Assembly: GCA_019912395.1 (NCBI GenBank)
Contig: JAIOIH010000040.1
Coordinates: 1 to 64,000 of the forward strand
Direction: 5' to 3'
Length of the DNA: 64,000 nt
Origin: Flavobacteriales bacterium
GTDB lineage: Bacteria; Bacteroidota; Bacteroidia; Flavobacteriales_F; PHOS-HE28
A program made the position numbers and the translations under genes. The first letter of the stretch is position 1, and each line of letters opens with the position of its first letter. Shown here one piece after another: positions 7,677-16,399 of the stretch. The notes beneath the pieces are model-generated. The model did no database searches. It was given only the letters and a program-made list of their open reading frames with translations, and was not told the DNA's origin.

Positions 7677-10484
7677 CTATTTCGAGCGCTGAGCCTCGGC
7701 CTGCTTCTTTCCACCCTTCTTCCGCACCCGTTGCCGCACCGCTACAAAGGAGCCAAGGGTCATCAGGATGCAGCCGATCCACAGGATGTTGATGCCCGGG
7801 AAGATGATGGCCTGCATGATCACGAACTCACGTTCGCTCACGTTCAATCCTACATGGTTGCCCTTGACGCTCTCCAGATCGAACTTCACGTCCAGCCCGG
7901 GTATCTCGAAGCCCTTGCTGCCCACGTTCTGGCCGTTGTGGTAGATCACCACGGGCTGCGCCTCGAACCAGCGGTGCTCATCATAGAGGTCGCGCACGCG
8001 CATGTCCAGGATGTACACGGTGAAGTCCGGGCCCAAGCGGGAGATCGTAACGCTGTCCTGTACCGTGCGGATGCTGTCGATCAGGATCACGCAGGTGGGG
8101 GTAATGATGGTATCCCCTACGTTCTTCTCGTATAGCCGTGCGGGCATGAAACCATCGGCAGCGGTATCCAGCTTGGCGTAGCGGATGTGCGTATAGAGGT
8201 CGCGATCCAGCCAGTGCTTGGTGCTGGGTTCGGCCACGTTGCCGAAGCGCGGGTTCAACTGCACCATCGGCTCCAGTTGGAATTCCTTGGCACCGGGGCG
8301 GCGTGGTCTCCAATCCGGGGTGTTCCACAATTCGCTGCGCGTGAAGGTCTCCAGCGGCGCCCAGTGGTCGGGCTGGTCCACGATGAAGTTGTTTCCTGCC
8401 GTATGGTCGTCCTTGGCGATGAAGAGCATGCTCCGCACACGCACGGTGTCCCCAGCGCTGTACCTCCGTGGCGCTGCGGTGAAGTAGTCCATGTCGTACA
8501 GCAGGTTCACACCCACTTGGCGTTTGCCCTTGAAGGTGACGAAGTAGTCGCCCACGGGCACGGTGTCGCCCACGTACAGCAGCATGTCCTGTCCGTCGTT
8601 GAAGTCCTTGTTCAGGTAGCTCAGCACCGGTCCGGACGTGTTGCGGCTGATCTTCTCCTCGCGGGACATGCTGATCACTGCGCCCAGCAGCACCATCGCA
8701 AAACCGGCGTGGGCCATGGATGGTCCGGCATTGCTCAGCTTGCCCTTCAATACCAAGGGGATGTAGAAGGCATTCGCCAGCAAGGCGAACCACGATGCGA
8801 AGAGCAGTGCCACCAGGTTGCCCTCCACCAAGCGGTAGTTCAACCACCACACGCAAAGTGCGGTGAGCAGCAAGGCACCGAAGAAGCTGATCCGCAGCTC
8901 GCGGAAGAATTTCCTGCGGTCCGTCTTCTTATAGCGCAGGTATTGGCCAATGGCCACCAGCATTGCCACGATGAAGGCGAAGGGGATCTGCCACTTGTTG
9001 TAGTGCGCCTTGGCTTCCACCGGTGGTGCCAGATTGGCCTGCGCAAGATCGTGCGTCCAACCCCAGCCGGTGCTGTGGTGCAAGCTTTCGAAAGCACCTT
9101 GGAATGGGGCCAAAAGCAAGTTGAACACCGGCATGGACGTGCTGAACGTGATCTGTGCCGCGCTGAGCATCAGCACCAGTGAACCGATGAACAGCCAGAA
9201 CTCGCGGCTCAGCAATTGCTCATCATCGTGCCGATGGAAGGGGCCCTTCCGATAGGCCACCACGGACAACAGGATACTGACTGCACCGAAGAGGATGATC
9301 GCCGGCACCTGCACCTGGAGGGTGATGCCCAGCACGAAGATCACCAGACTGATGCCAATGTAGAACAATCTATCGGAGCGATGCTGGTTCAACGCCGCCA
9401 CGGATATGAGCACGAAGGTGAGCATGAAGATGAGCAGGCCCGCCAGCATGCCTTCGCCCGTGAAGCTGTGTACACTGGTGTCGCCCAATACCCCGCTGCG
9501 GGTGAGGAAGGTGCTGTACAGCACCATGAGGAAGGTGATCAGCGAAAGGAAGAACGTGGTGAAGAGCGAAGTATCCTTGCGCTTGTTGATCAGCATCAGG
9601 TGGCCTGCGCCCACCAGGGTGAGCCAAGGGACCAGTGAGGCGTTCTCCACGGGGTCCCACGCCCAGAACCCGCCAAAGCTGAGGGCCTCGTAGGCCCATG
9701 CACCGCCCATGAGGATCCCGATGCCAAGGATGCCGATCCCGAAGAAGGTCCACGGCAGGGCGGGTTCCATCCATTGCTTTACGCGCTTGGTCCACAGCCC
9801 GGCTATGGCGAAGGCGAAAGGCACGAGGGTGGCGGCAAAGCCCAGGAAAAGGGTAGGGGGGTGGATCACCATCCAGTAGTTCTGCAGCAGCGGGTTCAAG
9901 CCACGCCCGTCACTGAACTGGGGAATGATGGTGAGGTAGTTCGGGAGCTTCGTCCAGGGCAGGCCGATGTTCTCCGGAAGGTTCCGGATCAACATGAAGG
10001 GGCTGCTGCCCACTTTCACATCAAACACATAGATGCCCAACAACATGGTGGCCAAGAAGATCTGCACCAGTGCGAACACCGCCAGTACCGGGCCTTCCCA
10101 GCTCTTCGCCCGCCAGATCAGCAGGTTGCCGAGCACCATGGTCCAGAAGGTCCACAGCAGGAAGGAGCCTTCCTGACCTTCCCAGAAACAGCTGGCGATA
10201 TAGCGCAGCGGCATCTCGGTATTGCTGTGCTTCCACACATAGTCGTAAGCGAACCAGTGGTTGAAAAGCATCACGAACAGCGTGATCACGATGCCCACGA
10301 TCGCAATGGAATGCGCACGGAACGCGATCCGACCGACCGAACGCCAGCCGATGTCGCTGGTGCGGGTGTACAGCGCGTACGAGATCAGCGCGAAGAGCGC
10401 ACCGGTAAAGGAGATGACGGTGAGCCAGTGCCCGAGCTGTCCTGCCCAGGCATGTTCACCAACGTAAGCAATGGAGCTGTCCAC
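7677..10484 (-). CDS. ccmF: CcmF-type cytochrome c heme lyase subunit (CcmF/CcsA superfamily)
   Basis: A 935-residue polytopic membrane protein with roughly 15 hydrophobic helices. The tryptophan-rich WWD-type motif FWAWDPVENASLVPWL lies near residues 273-288 and binds heme at the periplasmic face. Conserved histidines such as VIHPPTLFLGF precede it. A long periplasmic beta-rich domain fills about residues 620-890, and a last helix lies near the end. CcmF ligates heme to apocytochrome c together with CcmE. The start is a GTG at 10484, because an in-frame stop lies a few codons upstream and no ATG intervenes. It is the last gene of ccmB-C-D-E-F. Confidence 0.92.
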   Translation of the reverse strand: MDSSIAYVGEHAWAGQLGHWLTVISFTGALFALISYALYTRTSDIGWRSVGRIAFRAHSIAIVGIVITLFVMLFNHWFAYDYVWKHSNTEMPLRYIASCFWEGQEGSFLLWTFWTMVLGNLLIWRAKSWEGPVLAVFALVQIFLATMLLGIYVFDVKVGSSPFMLIRNLPENIGLPWTKLPNYLTIIPQFSDGRGLNPLLQNYWMVIHPPTLFLGFAATLVPFAFAIAGLWTKRVKQWMEPALPWTFFGIGILGIGILMGGAWAYEALSFGGFWAWDPVENASLVPWLTLVGAGHLMLINKRKDTSLFTTFFLSLITFLMVLYSTFLTRSGVLGDTSVHSFTGEGMLAGLLIFMLTFVLISVAALNQHRSDRLFYIGISLVIFVLGITLQVQVPAIILFGAVSILLSVVAYRKGPFHRHDDEQLLSREFWLFIGSLVLMLSAAQITFSTSMPVFNLLLAPFQGAFESLHHSTGWGWTHDLAQANLAPPVEAKAHYNKWQIPFAFIVAMLVAIGQYLRYKKTDRRKFFRELRISFFGALLLTALCVWWLNYRLVEGNLVALLFASWFALLANAFYIPLVLKGKLSNAGPSMAHAGFAMVLLGAVISMSREEKISRNTSGPVLSYLNKDFNDGQDMLLYVGDTVPVGDYFVTFKGKRQVGVNLLYDMDYFTAAPRRYSAGDTVRVRSMLFIAKDDHTAGNNFIVDQPDHWAPLETFTRSELWNTPDWRPRRPGAKEFQLEPMVQLNPRFGNVAEPSTKHWLDRDLYTHIRYAKLDTAADGFMPARLYEKNVGDTIITPTCVILIDSIRTVQDSVTISRLGPDFTVYILDMRVRDLYDEHRWFEAQPVVIYHNGQNVGSKGFEIPGLDVKFDLESVKGNHVGLNVSEREFVIMQAIIFPGINILWIGCILMTLGSFVAVRQRVRKKGGKKQAEAQRSK

Positions 10485-10565
10485 GATCAGAAGATCTGAA
10501 AATCAGATGATGGGATGAGGCGTATCAAAGGCATTCAAACTTCCGGTCGTCTGATCTTCCGATCC

Positions 10566-10961
10566 CTACAAACCGGCGGTCACTTGGTGCTCCTCATTGT
10601 ACTTGCTGGGGCACTTCATCAACATGTCCTTGGCGTGGAATTCACCATTGGCATCGGCCTCGCCGATCAATACCAAGCGTTCGGAGCGTTCCAGGTCGTT
10701 GGGTTTGGCCATGGCCAGGTTCACGTTGCATTTGCGCCCGTTGAGGTCCACCATGGCGAACTTCGTAAGGCTGGCATTCACGCTTGGTTCGTACACGATG
10801 GGCTCGGAGCGGTCCAAGGTGCCCACCACGTGGAATTCACGTCCGGGCTGCTCAAAGGCCTCGGTGAGGCTGGCATAGCTGCTACTATCGCTCAGCGAGC
10901 TGATCAACGCCGCAATGGCCACGGCGATGATGACTAGTGCGATGATGTGGCTGCGTTTCAT
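10566..10961 (-). CDS. ccmE: CcmE heme chaperone, CxxxY variant
   Basis: A 131-residue protein with an N-terminal membrane anchor (residues 5-25) and the OB-fold beta-barrel of CcmE. Near the C-terminus the motif is CPSKY, where E. coli CcmE has HxxxY with the heme-binding histidine. A cysteine at this position defines the CxxxY class of CcmE known from archaea and some sulfate reducers. CcmE receives heme from CcmC and hands it to CcmF. It sits 81 bases upstream of ccmF. Confidence 0.9.
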   Translation of the reverse strand: MKRSHIIALVIIAVAIAALISSLSDSSSYASLTEAFEQPGREFHVVGTLDRSEPIVYEPSVNASLTKFAMVDLNGRKCNVNLAMAKPNDLERSERLVLIGEADANGEFHAKDMLMKCPSKYNEEHQVTAGL

Positions 10962-10976
10962 ACTTTCTGGTCTGCT

Positions 10977-11231
10977 TTAGTGCTGTCCTGCGTTCGTCTG
11001 CTCTTTCGCTCGACGTTCCAACTTCCCGAGCCTGCGATCCAAGGCGAACATCCAGATGGCGATCCCGATAAGCACCACGCTCACCACCATCACCACCGTA
11101 TTGATCTTGCCGGATGCGAACATCGTCTCCTGCAACCAGCTCGGTGCGCTGGATGCCGCGAAGGTACTCATGGGCAAGGCGAGAAAGGCCATGACCAAGG
11201 TCAATGGCTTAACGATCGTTAGCTTCATCAT
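10977..11231 (-). CDS. CcmD-like small membrane protein
   Basis: An 84-residue protein with a signal-like N-terminal helix (residues 5-25) and a second helix, INTVVMVVSVVLIGIAIWMFAL, followed by the basic segment DRRLGKLERR. One helix followed by positively charged residues between ccmC and ccmE is what CcmD, which helps release holo-CcmE, looks like. The Bacteroidota version has an extra N-terminal hydrophobic region. Its start overlaps the end of ccmC by 23 bases. Two adjacent ATGs (11231 and 11228) are possible. Confidence 0.72.
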   Translation of the reverse strand: MMKLTIVKPLTLVMAFLALPMSTFAASSAPSWLQETMFASGKINTVVMVVSVVLIGIAIWMFALDRRLGKLERRAKEQTNAGQH

Positions 11232-12228
11232 GAATGGATCTTAGGCGGGCGGTGCGCTGGTGAAGGGTATAGGCCCAGATACCCAAGAGGATCCAGCCCA
11301 GCACCGCAGGGTAGAACACCGCTCGCAGTGTACTGTCCAGGTCGTATTGGTTGAAGGCCGGATTTCCCCCGCTGCCCGGGTGAAGGGAATCCGTAAGGCG
11401 AGGCAGTACCATGATGAATACCATCATGAGCACATAGGCGAAGATGTTGTAGATCGCCGCCAAACGCGCCCGTTTGTGCGGGTCGGGGACGGAACCCCGC
11501 AGAATAAGGTAGGCGGCGTAGATCAGCACCGTAACGGCAGCGCCATTGAGCTTCGGGTCGCTGGTCCACCAATCACCCCAGGTGGCACGGGCCCAGATGC
11601 TCCCGGTGACCAAACCCAAAGCGGCAAAGAGCAGGCTCACATCCACTGCGGAAAGGGCCATCCGGTCGGCGTCCAAGTCCCCGGTGCGCAGCACACGCAG
11701 GCTCTGCCAGAAGGCGATCGTCATCAGTACCATCATGGTGAACCACATGGGCACGTGGAAGAAGAGATTGCGGATGGTCTCGTTGAGGATGGACCTGTTC
11801 GGAAAAGCGAAGCTGGTGCGCGCTGCATCGCTTACTACACAATCATCTTGACCAATGCCAGTACCCAGTCCTTGGGTGAAGAAAGCCTCGCGCAGCACCA
11901 CTTGCCCATCCTGTGCATCCCACGCCCAAAGGCTGGTCAGGTTGGTGCGGAACCCTTCGGGAACGTTGAATTCGGCGGCGAACTGGACGTCCGACAGGAC
12001 CTTCACCTCCATGGCACACACCCGCTGGCCATCGTTTTCCAACCAGACCTCAGGTGCGTTGGTTGCGAAGTGCGTGTTGTAACCGGTGGCCTCCATGGAG
12101 TTGGGACCCGGGGCGATGCGATCGATGGAAACGTGGACCAACGCCGGACCTAATGGCGTTCCCAATCCTACGATCACCACGTAGAGCAGGAGCACTACTG
12201 AAAGCAACTTCCACCACCAGCCCTTCAT
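11209..12228 (-). CDS. ccmC: CcmC heme-delivery protein with large N-terminal extension
   Basis: A 339-residue membrane protein. After a first helix (residues 5-22) comes about 130 residues of predicted periplasmic, beta-rich sequence. The CcmC core of six helices follows, with LFFHVPMWF (heme-ligand His region), the tryptophan-rich motif WGDWWTSDPKLNG and LHPGSG (second His region). Classical CcmC is about 240 residues, so the insert between helix 1 and the core is the unusual part. CcmC loads heme onto CcmE. The ATG at 12228 overlaps the ccmB stop by one base, and an in-frame upstream ATG was rejected because it lies within ccmB. Confidence 0.85.
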   Translation of the reverse strand: MKGWWWKLLSVVLLLYVVIVGLGTPLGPALVHVSIDRIAPGPNSMEATGYNTHFATNAPEVWLENDGQRVCAMEVKVLSDVQFAAEFNVPEGFRTNLTSLWAWDAQDGQVVLREAFFTQGLGTGIGQDDCVVSDAARTSFAFPNRSILNETIRNLFFHVPMWFTMMVLMTIAFWQSLRVLRTGDLDADRMALSAVDVSLLFAALGLVTGSIWARATWGDWWTSDPKLNGAAVTVLIYAAYLILRGSVPDPHKRARLAAIYNIFAYVLMMVFIMVLPRLTDSLHPGSGGNPAFNQYDLDSTLRAVFYPAVLGWILLGIWAYTLHQRTARLRSIHDEANDR

Positions 12229-12896
12229 CAGTCGCGCCAAAGGTAGGGGAAGAGCAACCAGGCCAACACCACGGTGATCAGGTCGATCAACAGGAGCCAA
12301 ACCACGTATTTCCCGGCGACATCCCAGCCCATGCCGTCCAATGCCAGCTTGCTCGCCTTCATCACACTGAGCAGCATGGGCAGCACGATGGGGAAGCCGA
12401 GGATCGCCATCAATCCGACGCCGTTGCCGGCACGTGCCGCCAAGGCGGAGATCAGCGTAAGGACCAGGGCAAAGCCGATCCCTCCGACAACCACCACCAG
12501 CAGGAAGATGTCCAGCCGAGCATCACTCATGGGTGAGCTACCGATGAAGAGGGCATAAGCCCCCAGGCTCAGCAGGCTCAGTACGCCCATGGTGATCCCG
12601 TTGTAGATGGTGCGTGCCAGAACAACACTGCGTGGCGAGGCCAAGGTGTAGAGATAAAGTTGGCGACCGGCATTCTCCCGGTGGAAGGAGCGGCCCAAGG
12701 CATTGAAAGCGGCAAAGAGCAGGATGATCCAGAACAAGGCATTCCAGATCGGCACATCGAACAGGTGCCGAACCCCTTGGTAGCACACATAGATGGTGCT
12801 CACCACGTAGAGCGCCATACTGCCCCAAGCGTGTTTCTGGCGGCGGTCCAGCTGCCATTCCAGCTTTAGGAGGTGGGCTATTTCCGTGGGGTGCAT
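12228..12896 (-). CDS. ccmB: CcmB heme-exporter membrane subunit
   Basis: A 222-residue protein with six hydrophobic helices. It carries the CcmB features FNALGRSFHRENAGRQLYLYTL (split over residues 62-83) and SPRSVVLARTIYNG (about 84-97). CcmB is the permease partner of the CcmA ATPase in the complex that frees holo-CcmE. No ccmA lies next to it here, so the ATPase must be elsewhere or outside the window. The ATG at 12896 gives the family length, and the open frame continues upstream without similarity. Confidence 0.88.
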   Translation of the reverse strand: MHPTEIAHLLKLEWQLDRRQKHAWGSMALYVVSTIYVCYQGVRHLFDVPIWNALFWIILLFAAFNALGRSFHRENAGRQLYLYTLASPRSVVLARTIYNGITMGVLSLLSLGAYALFIGSSPMSDARLDIFLLVVVVGGIGFALVLTLISALAARAGNGVGLMAILGFPIVLPMLLSVMKASKLALDGMGWDVAGKYVVWLLLIDLITVVLAWLLFPYLWRD

Positions 12897-13133
12897 GTGG
12901 GGGTCCGCAAAGAACGGCAAGAAAGGGGTTAACCGCAGAGTGATGGAACTGCAACGGCGTGTCTTGGGCAGCCGGGGACGCAAAGCACGCCTAGGAATTT
13001 TCCGCAGGCGTTGCTGGTTTTTCTCCGCTGATTTTAGCCCAATTGCGCAGAATAGTTTGCTGGAGGCACGATATTGTCGGAGAACGGCATTTCCTCGTCT
13101 GATTTTCTGATCCGCTGCACCAACTTCGCCGCC

Positions 13134-14177
13134 ATGCTCCGCATTAGTTATTGCCCATACCGCCTGTTGTTCAAACACCCGTTTGAAACTTCGCATGGGA
13201 TTCGCGAGGGCACCGATAGCATCTTCATCCGGTTGGAGGAAAATGGCCTTGCGGGGTATGGGGAGGTGACGTTGCCGCCGTACTTGAAGGAGAAGCCGAA
13301 GGATGTGCTGGAGCGATTGCTCGGCAGCGAAATGTCCGAGATGGACAGTTCCGACAAAGTGCTGGCTTACTTGAACGTTGAAAGCAACTGGAAAAGCCAC
13401 CAGCAAGGGTGCCGGGCTGCTTTGCAGAGCGCTTGGATCGACTTGGTAGGTAATCGTACGCATGAAACCGTATCTCAGATACTTGACACTGAAAAGCGAG
13501 CGACTCCGTTAACCATGATGACGATCGGGATAACGCCGATAGCCGAGCTTGGCGCCAAGCTGCTGGAGATGCCCGAAAGCGACGTTATGAAGGTGAAGAT
13601 GACCGGCCCAGAGTCCATACCCATGCTTCGCGCCATTCTGGACGTGGATGATCGGCCCGTGTTCATCGATGCCAACCAAGGGCTGAATTCCGTGGAAGAG
13701 GCTGAATTGATCCAAGCCAAAGCCCATGAACGTTTGATCGCAATGGAGCAGCCATTCCAATTGAAAGACAAGGTTTTACAGCACACGCTTCAAACTAGAT
13801 CCAAGTTCTGCATTTATGGCGATGAAGCCATTGAAAGCTTAGCCGAGCTGGAGACCGCCAAAGGACTTTATGGTGGTGTGAACATCAAGCTGATGAAGTG
13901 CGGCGGACTGGACCGGGCCAAGGCCATGGCGGACCGTGCCGAAGACTTAGGCATGAAAGTGATGCTGGGCAGCATGAGCGAAAGTTCCTTGGGCTGCACG
14001 GCCATGGCACATCTGTCCGGTCAGGCGGACTTGGTAGACCTGGATGGCCCATGGCTGATCGAGAACGATCCATTCGAGGGGATGGGCATGAAGAATGGAA
14101 TGCTGGTAATGCCGGATCGACCGGGTATCGGGGCTGTCCTCAAAGCAGAGCTTGTGTTCAAACCTATCTGCACATAA
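13134..14177 (+). CDS. Dipeptide epimerase, enolase superfamily (L-Ala-D/L-Glu epimerase type)
   Basis: A 347-residue enolase-superfamily enzyme of the muconate-lactonising subgroup. The KxK motif is K153-V-K155. The metal ligands appear as D179 (in FIDANQG), E205 (in AMEQPF) and D230 (in YGDEAIE), and the opposing base is K252 in NIKLMKCGG. This arrangement with the SMSESSLG loop is typical of dipeptide epimerases that recycle peptidoglycan peptides. Other dipeptides are possible substrates. The ATG at 13134 starts directly on the first conserved strand. Base composition looks slightly lower in GC than the neighbouring ccm operon. Confidence 0.85.
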   Translation: MLRISYCPYRLLFKHPFETSHGIREGTDSIFIRLEENGLAGYGEVTLPPYLKEKPKDVLERLLGSEMSEMDSSDKVLAYLNVESNWKSHQQGCRAALQSAWIDLVGNRTHETVSQILDTEKRATPLTMMTIGITPIAELGAKLLEMPESDVMKVKMTGPESIPMLRAILDVDDRPVFIDANQGLNSVEEAELIQAKAHERLIAMEQPFQLKDKVLQHTLQTRSKFCIYGDEAIESLAELETAKGLYGGVNIKLMKCGGLDRAKAMADRAEDLGMKVMLGSMSESSLGCTAMAHLSGQADLVDLDGPWLIENDPFEGMGMKNGMLVMPDRPGIGAVLKAELVFKPICT

Positions 14178-14696
14178 TTTATATTATGTTAACATAGGAT
14201 TAATCAAGCACTCCCCTCATTATCAAGTCATTGCCGCAGCGATAGGTTCTCCTCTCCGTCGATTTCAGACCCATGACGCAGATCAGTTTGCCGGAGGTAC
14301 ATCCCTGGTTTTGACCGCAGCGTTCGCAGAGGTCGCGGAGTCTGCAAGGCACGTGGCAGGCAATCTAGTCGGCCTCTCTCGGCCATGTATTCGCCGCGCC
14401 CTCTGTGGTTCATCTTTTCAGGATCAGTGTATATCATCTTCCTTCTGTGTCATCAGCGTTCCATTAGTTTCAGGAACAGCGTTCATCATCTTTATCCGCG
14501 GCATCAGCGTTTCATTCTTCCCGGAACACCTACATTCGCGCCGCCCAAAGCGCCCAACTACCTCCCTTCCGGGAATCGTCCAGGCGCCATCCCCAGCGGA
14601 TCATTGCACGCCGGACCGATCGAGGGCTTTCATTCCAACTGCATCTTCATGGTGTTCGAGGCTCAATGACCAGGACCCCGGTACTTAGGCATATCC
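14178..14696. other. 519-base gap without a supported gene
   Basis: An open frame covers most of it, but its translation is low-complexity and shows no domain. The DNA contains degenerate phrases such as CGCAGAGGTCGCGGAG and repeats like GTCATCAGCGTTCCATTAG and GGCATCAGCGTTTCATTC, of the kind found as intergenic filler in many genomes. The first part, just after the epimerase stop, is AT-rich (TAATTTATATTATGTTAACA). No clear terminator or promoter was found. Confidence 0.5.
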
Positions 14697-16100
14697 ATGC
14701 ACGAAACCACATTTGCTCAGCTCGGCCTTATAGAGCCCATCCTCAAAGCCCTTCAACACGAAGGCTATACCCATCCCACTCCGATCCAGGCCCAAAGCAT
14801 TCCCTACCTCTTGGAAGGGCGTGACCTGCTCGGTTGTGCGCAGACCGGCACCGGAAAGACCGCCGCGTTCGCCATCCCGATGATCCAGCGAATGGTGAAC
14901 GCGCAGGGCGTTGCACCACGCGGTGGCCGGAAACCCATCCGGGCGCTCATCCTCACTCCCACACGCGAGCTCGCCATCCAGATCGACGAAAGCTACAAGG
15001 CCTACGGGCGGCATACGGACCTGCGCACTACCGTGATCTTCGGCGGCGTGGGCCAAAAGCCGCAGACCGATGCACTGCGTCGCGGCGTGGACATCCTCGT
15101 GGCCACACCCGGTCGCCTGTTGGACCTGATGAACCAAGGCTTTGTCAACCTGAAGGAGTTGGAGTACTTCGTGCTCGACGAGGCCGACCGCATGCTGGAC
15201 ATGGGCTTCATCCATGATGTGAAAAAGGTGATCGCGGCCATTCCGCGCCAACGCCAAACACTCTTCTTCAGCGCCACCATGCCGCCTGAGGTGCAGCGCC
15301 TTTCGTCCACCCTCCTCACCAACCCGGTGAAGGTGGAGGTGACACCGGCGTCATCCACTGCGGAAACGGTGGAACAGGAGGTGTTCTTCGTGGACAAGGC
15401 GAACAAGGCCAAACTTCTCGTGCACCTGCTGGAAACTAGGGATATCAAGGAAGCCTTGGTCTTCAGCCGCACCAAGCATGGAGCGGACAAACTGGTGAAG
15501 GTGATCGAGAAGGCCGGCATCCGTGCGGAGGCCATCCATGGTAACAAGGCCCAGAACGCCAGGCAGCGCGCCTTGAAGAACTTCAAGGAACGCAAGACCC
15601 GTGTGTTGGTGGCCACCGACATCGCAGCTCGCGGCATCGATATCGATTCCCTTTCGCACGTGGTGAACTTTGACATCCCCAATGTGCCGGAAACCTACGT
15701 CCACCGCATCGGTCGCACCGGTCGTGCCGGTGCCAGCGGCATCGCCCTTTCGCTCTGCGATGTGGATGAGCGCGTATTCCTCCGCGATATCACCAAACTG
15801 ATCTCGCGGCAGATCCCCGTGGTGGAAGAGCACCCCTTCCCCGCCAGCGGCAATGCGAGCAAGCCTCTTCCTCCGGAACCTCCGAGGGGCCAAGGCCGCA
15901 ACAGTGGCGGGCGTAACAGCGGTGGAAGAGGCAATTCAAACGGCAACCGAAGCGGCACTGGGAAACCCAATGACTTCGCCTCACTTACGGCGGAATTGAT
16001 CAATGACCTCGATGCTACCGGGGCCAAACCGAAGCAGGCTCCGAGCGGTCAACGCAGCCGCAGGCGCTGGCGCGGGTCGCGTACCGGCGGTGGGCGGTAA
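14697..16100 (+). CDS. rhlE: DEAD-box RNA helicase, RhlE type
   Basis: A 467-residue helicase. It has the Q-motif (TFAQLGL...[10 protein letters not shown]), Walker A AQTGTGKT (residues 46-53), [16 protein letters not shown], the DEAD box as [16 protein letters not shown], then the second domain with [10 protein letters not shown] and [10 protein letters not shown]. The C-terminus is a glycine/asparagine/arginine-rich tail ending in a basic SRRRWRGSR stretch, as in RhlE-like enzymes of Bacteroidota. It unwinds RNA in ribosome maturation or mRNA decay, often in the cold. No upstream gene lies on the same strand within 500 bases, so it is probably monocistronic. Confidence 0.92.
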   Translation: MHETTFAQLGLIEPILKALQHEGYTHPTPIQAQSIPYLLEGRDLLGCAQTGTGKTAAFAIPMIQRMVNAQGVAPRGGRKPIRALILTPTRELAIQIDESYKAYGRHTDLRTTVIFGGVGQKPQTDALRRGVDILVATPGRLLDLMNQGFVNLKELEYFVLDEADRMLDMGFIHDVKKVIAAIPRQRQTLFFSATMPPEVQRLSSTLLTNPVKVEVTPASSTAETVEQEVFFVDKANKAKLLVHLLETRDIKEALVFSRTKHGADKLVKVIEKAGIRAEAIHGNKAQNARQRALKNFKERKTRVLVATDIAARGIDIDSLSHVVNFDIPNVPETYVHRIGRTGRAGASGIALSLCDVDERVFLRDITKLISRQIPVVEEHPFPASGNASKPLPPEPPRGQGRNSGGRNSGGRGNSNGNRSGTGKPNDFASLTAELINDLDATGAKPKQAPSGQRSRRRWRGSRTGGGR

Positions 16101-16149
16101 TGGTGTTGGTCGTCCCAAGGCGGGAGGAGCTGTCGTATGGGGGATTTGA

Positions 16150-16320
16150 AGTTGCATGGCCATGCAACTGTACGCGGACTATAGGCTGAAGGAGCCTTCC
16201 CGGTTCCGTGTTTGTACAAGTTGGTCGGAATTCCTCTTCGACAGGCCGTTTCGGCCTGATCCGAGCGTGGCCCAGGTACTGTCCGGGCTGTTAAATGCAC
16301 AGTTGCATGGCCATGCAACT
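16150..16320. repeat. Two identical 20-bp perfect palindromes 151 bp apart
   Basis: AGTTGCATGGCCATGCAACT occurs at 16150-16169 and again at 16301-16320, each a perfect palindrome without a loop. The flanks are also related, but in inverted orientation (G-A then GT-A-C at the left copy, the reverse complement at the right copy), so the two ends look like terminal inverted repeats of about 25 bases. The interior contains further small dyads (GGCCGTTTCGGCC). The pair sits in the 299-base gap between the helicase and the desaturase. No gene lies in the gap. Confidence 0.7.
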
Positions 16321-16399
16321 CCATTCCTTCCGTTCACCATAAAAGATCGAGGATCCGTCAAGGGCCCACGTTCATTGAGGAATTCCGGTGCAAGGCCGC

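Noticed and set aside
14152-14688. 178-residue open frame after the epimerase
   Set aside because: It overlaps the epimerase end and consists of intergenic filler repeats without a domain.
16150-16320. Palindromes as intrinsic terminators of the helicase gene
   Set aside because: No loop and no U-run; perfect twofold symmetry fits a binding or recombination site better.
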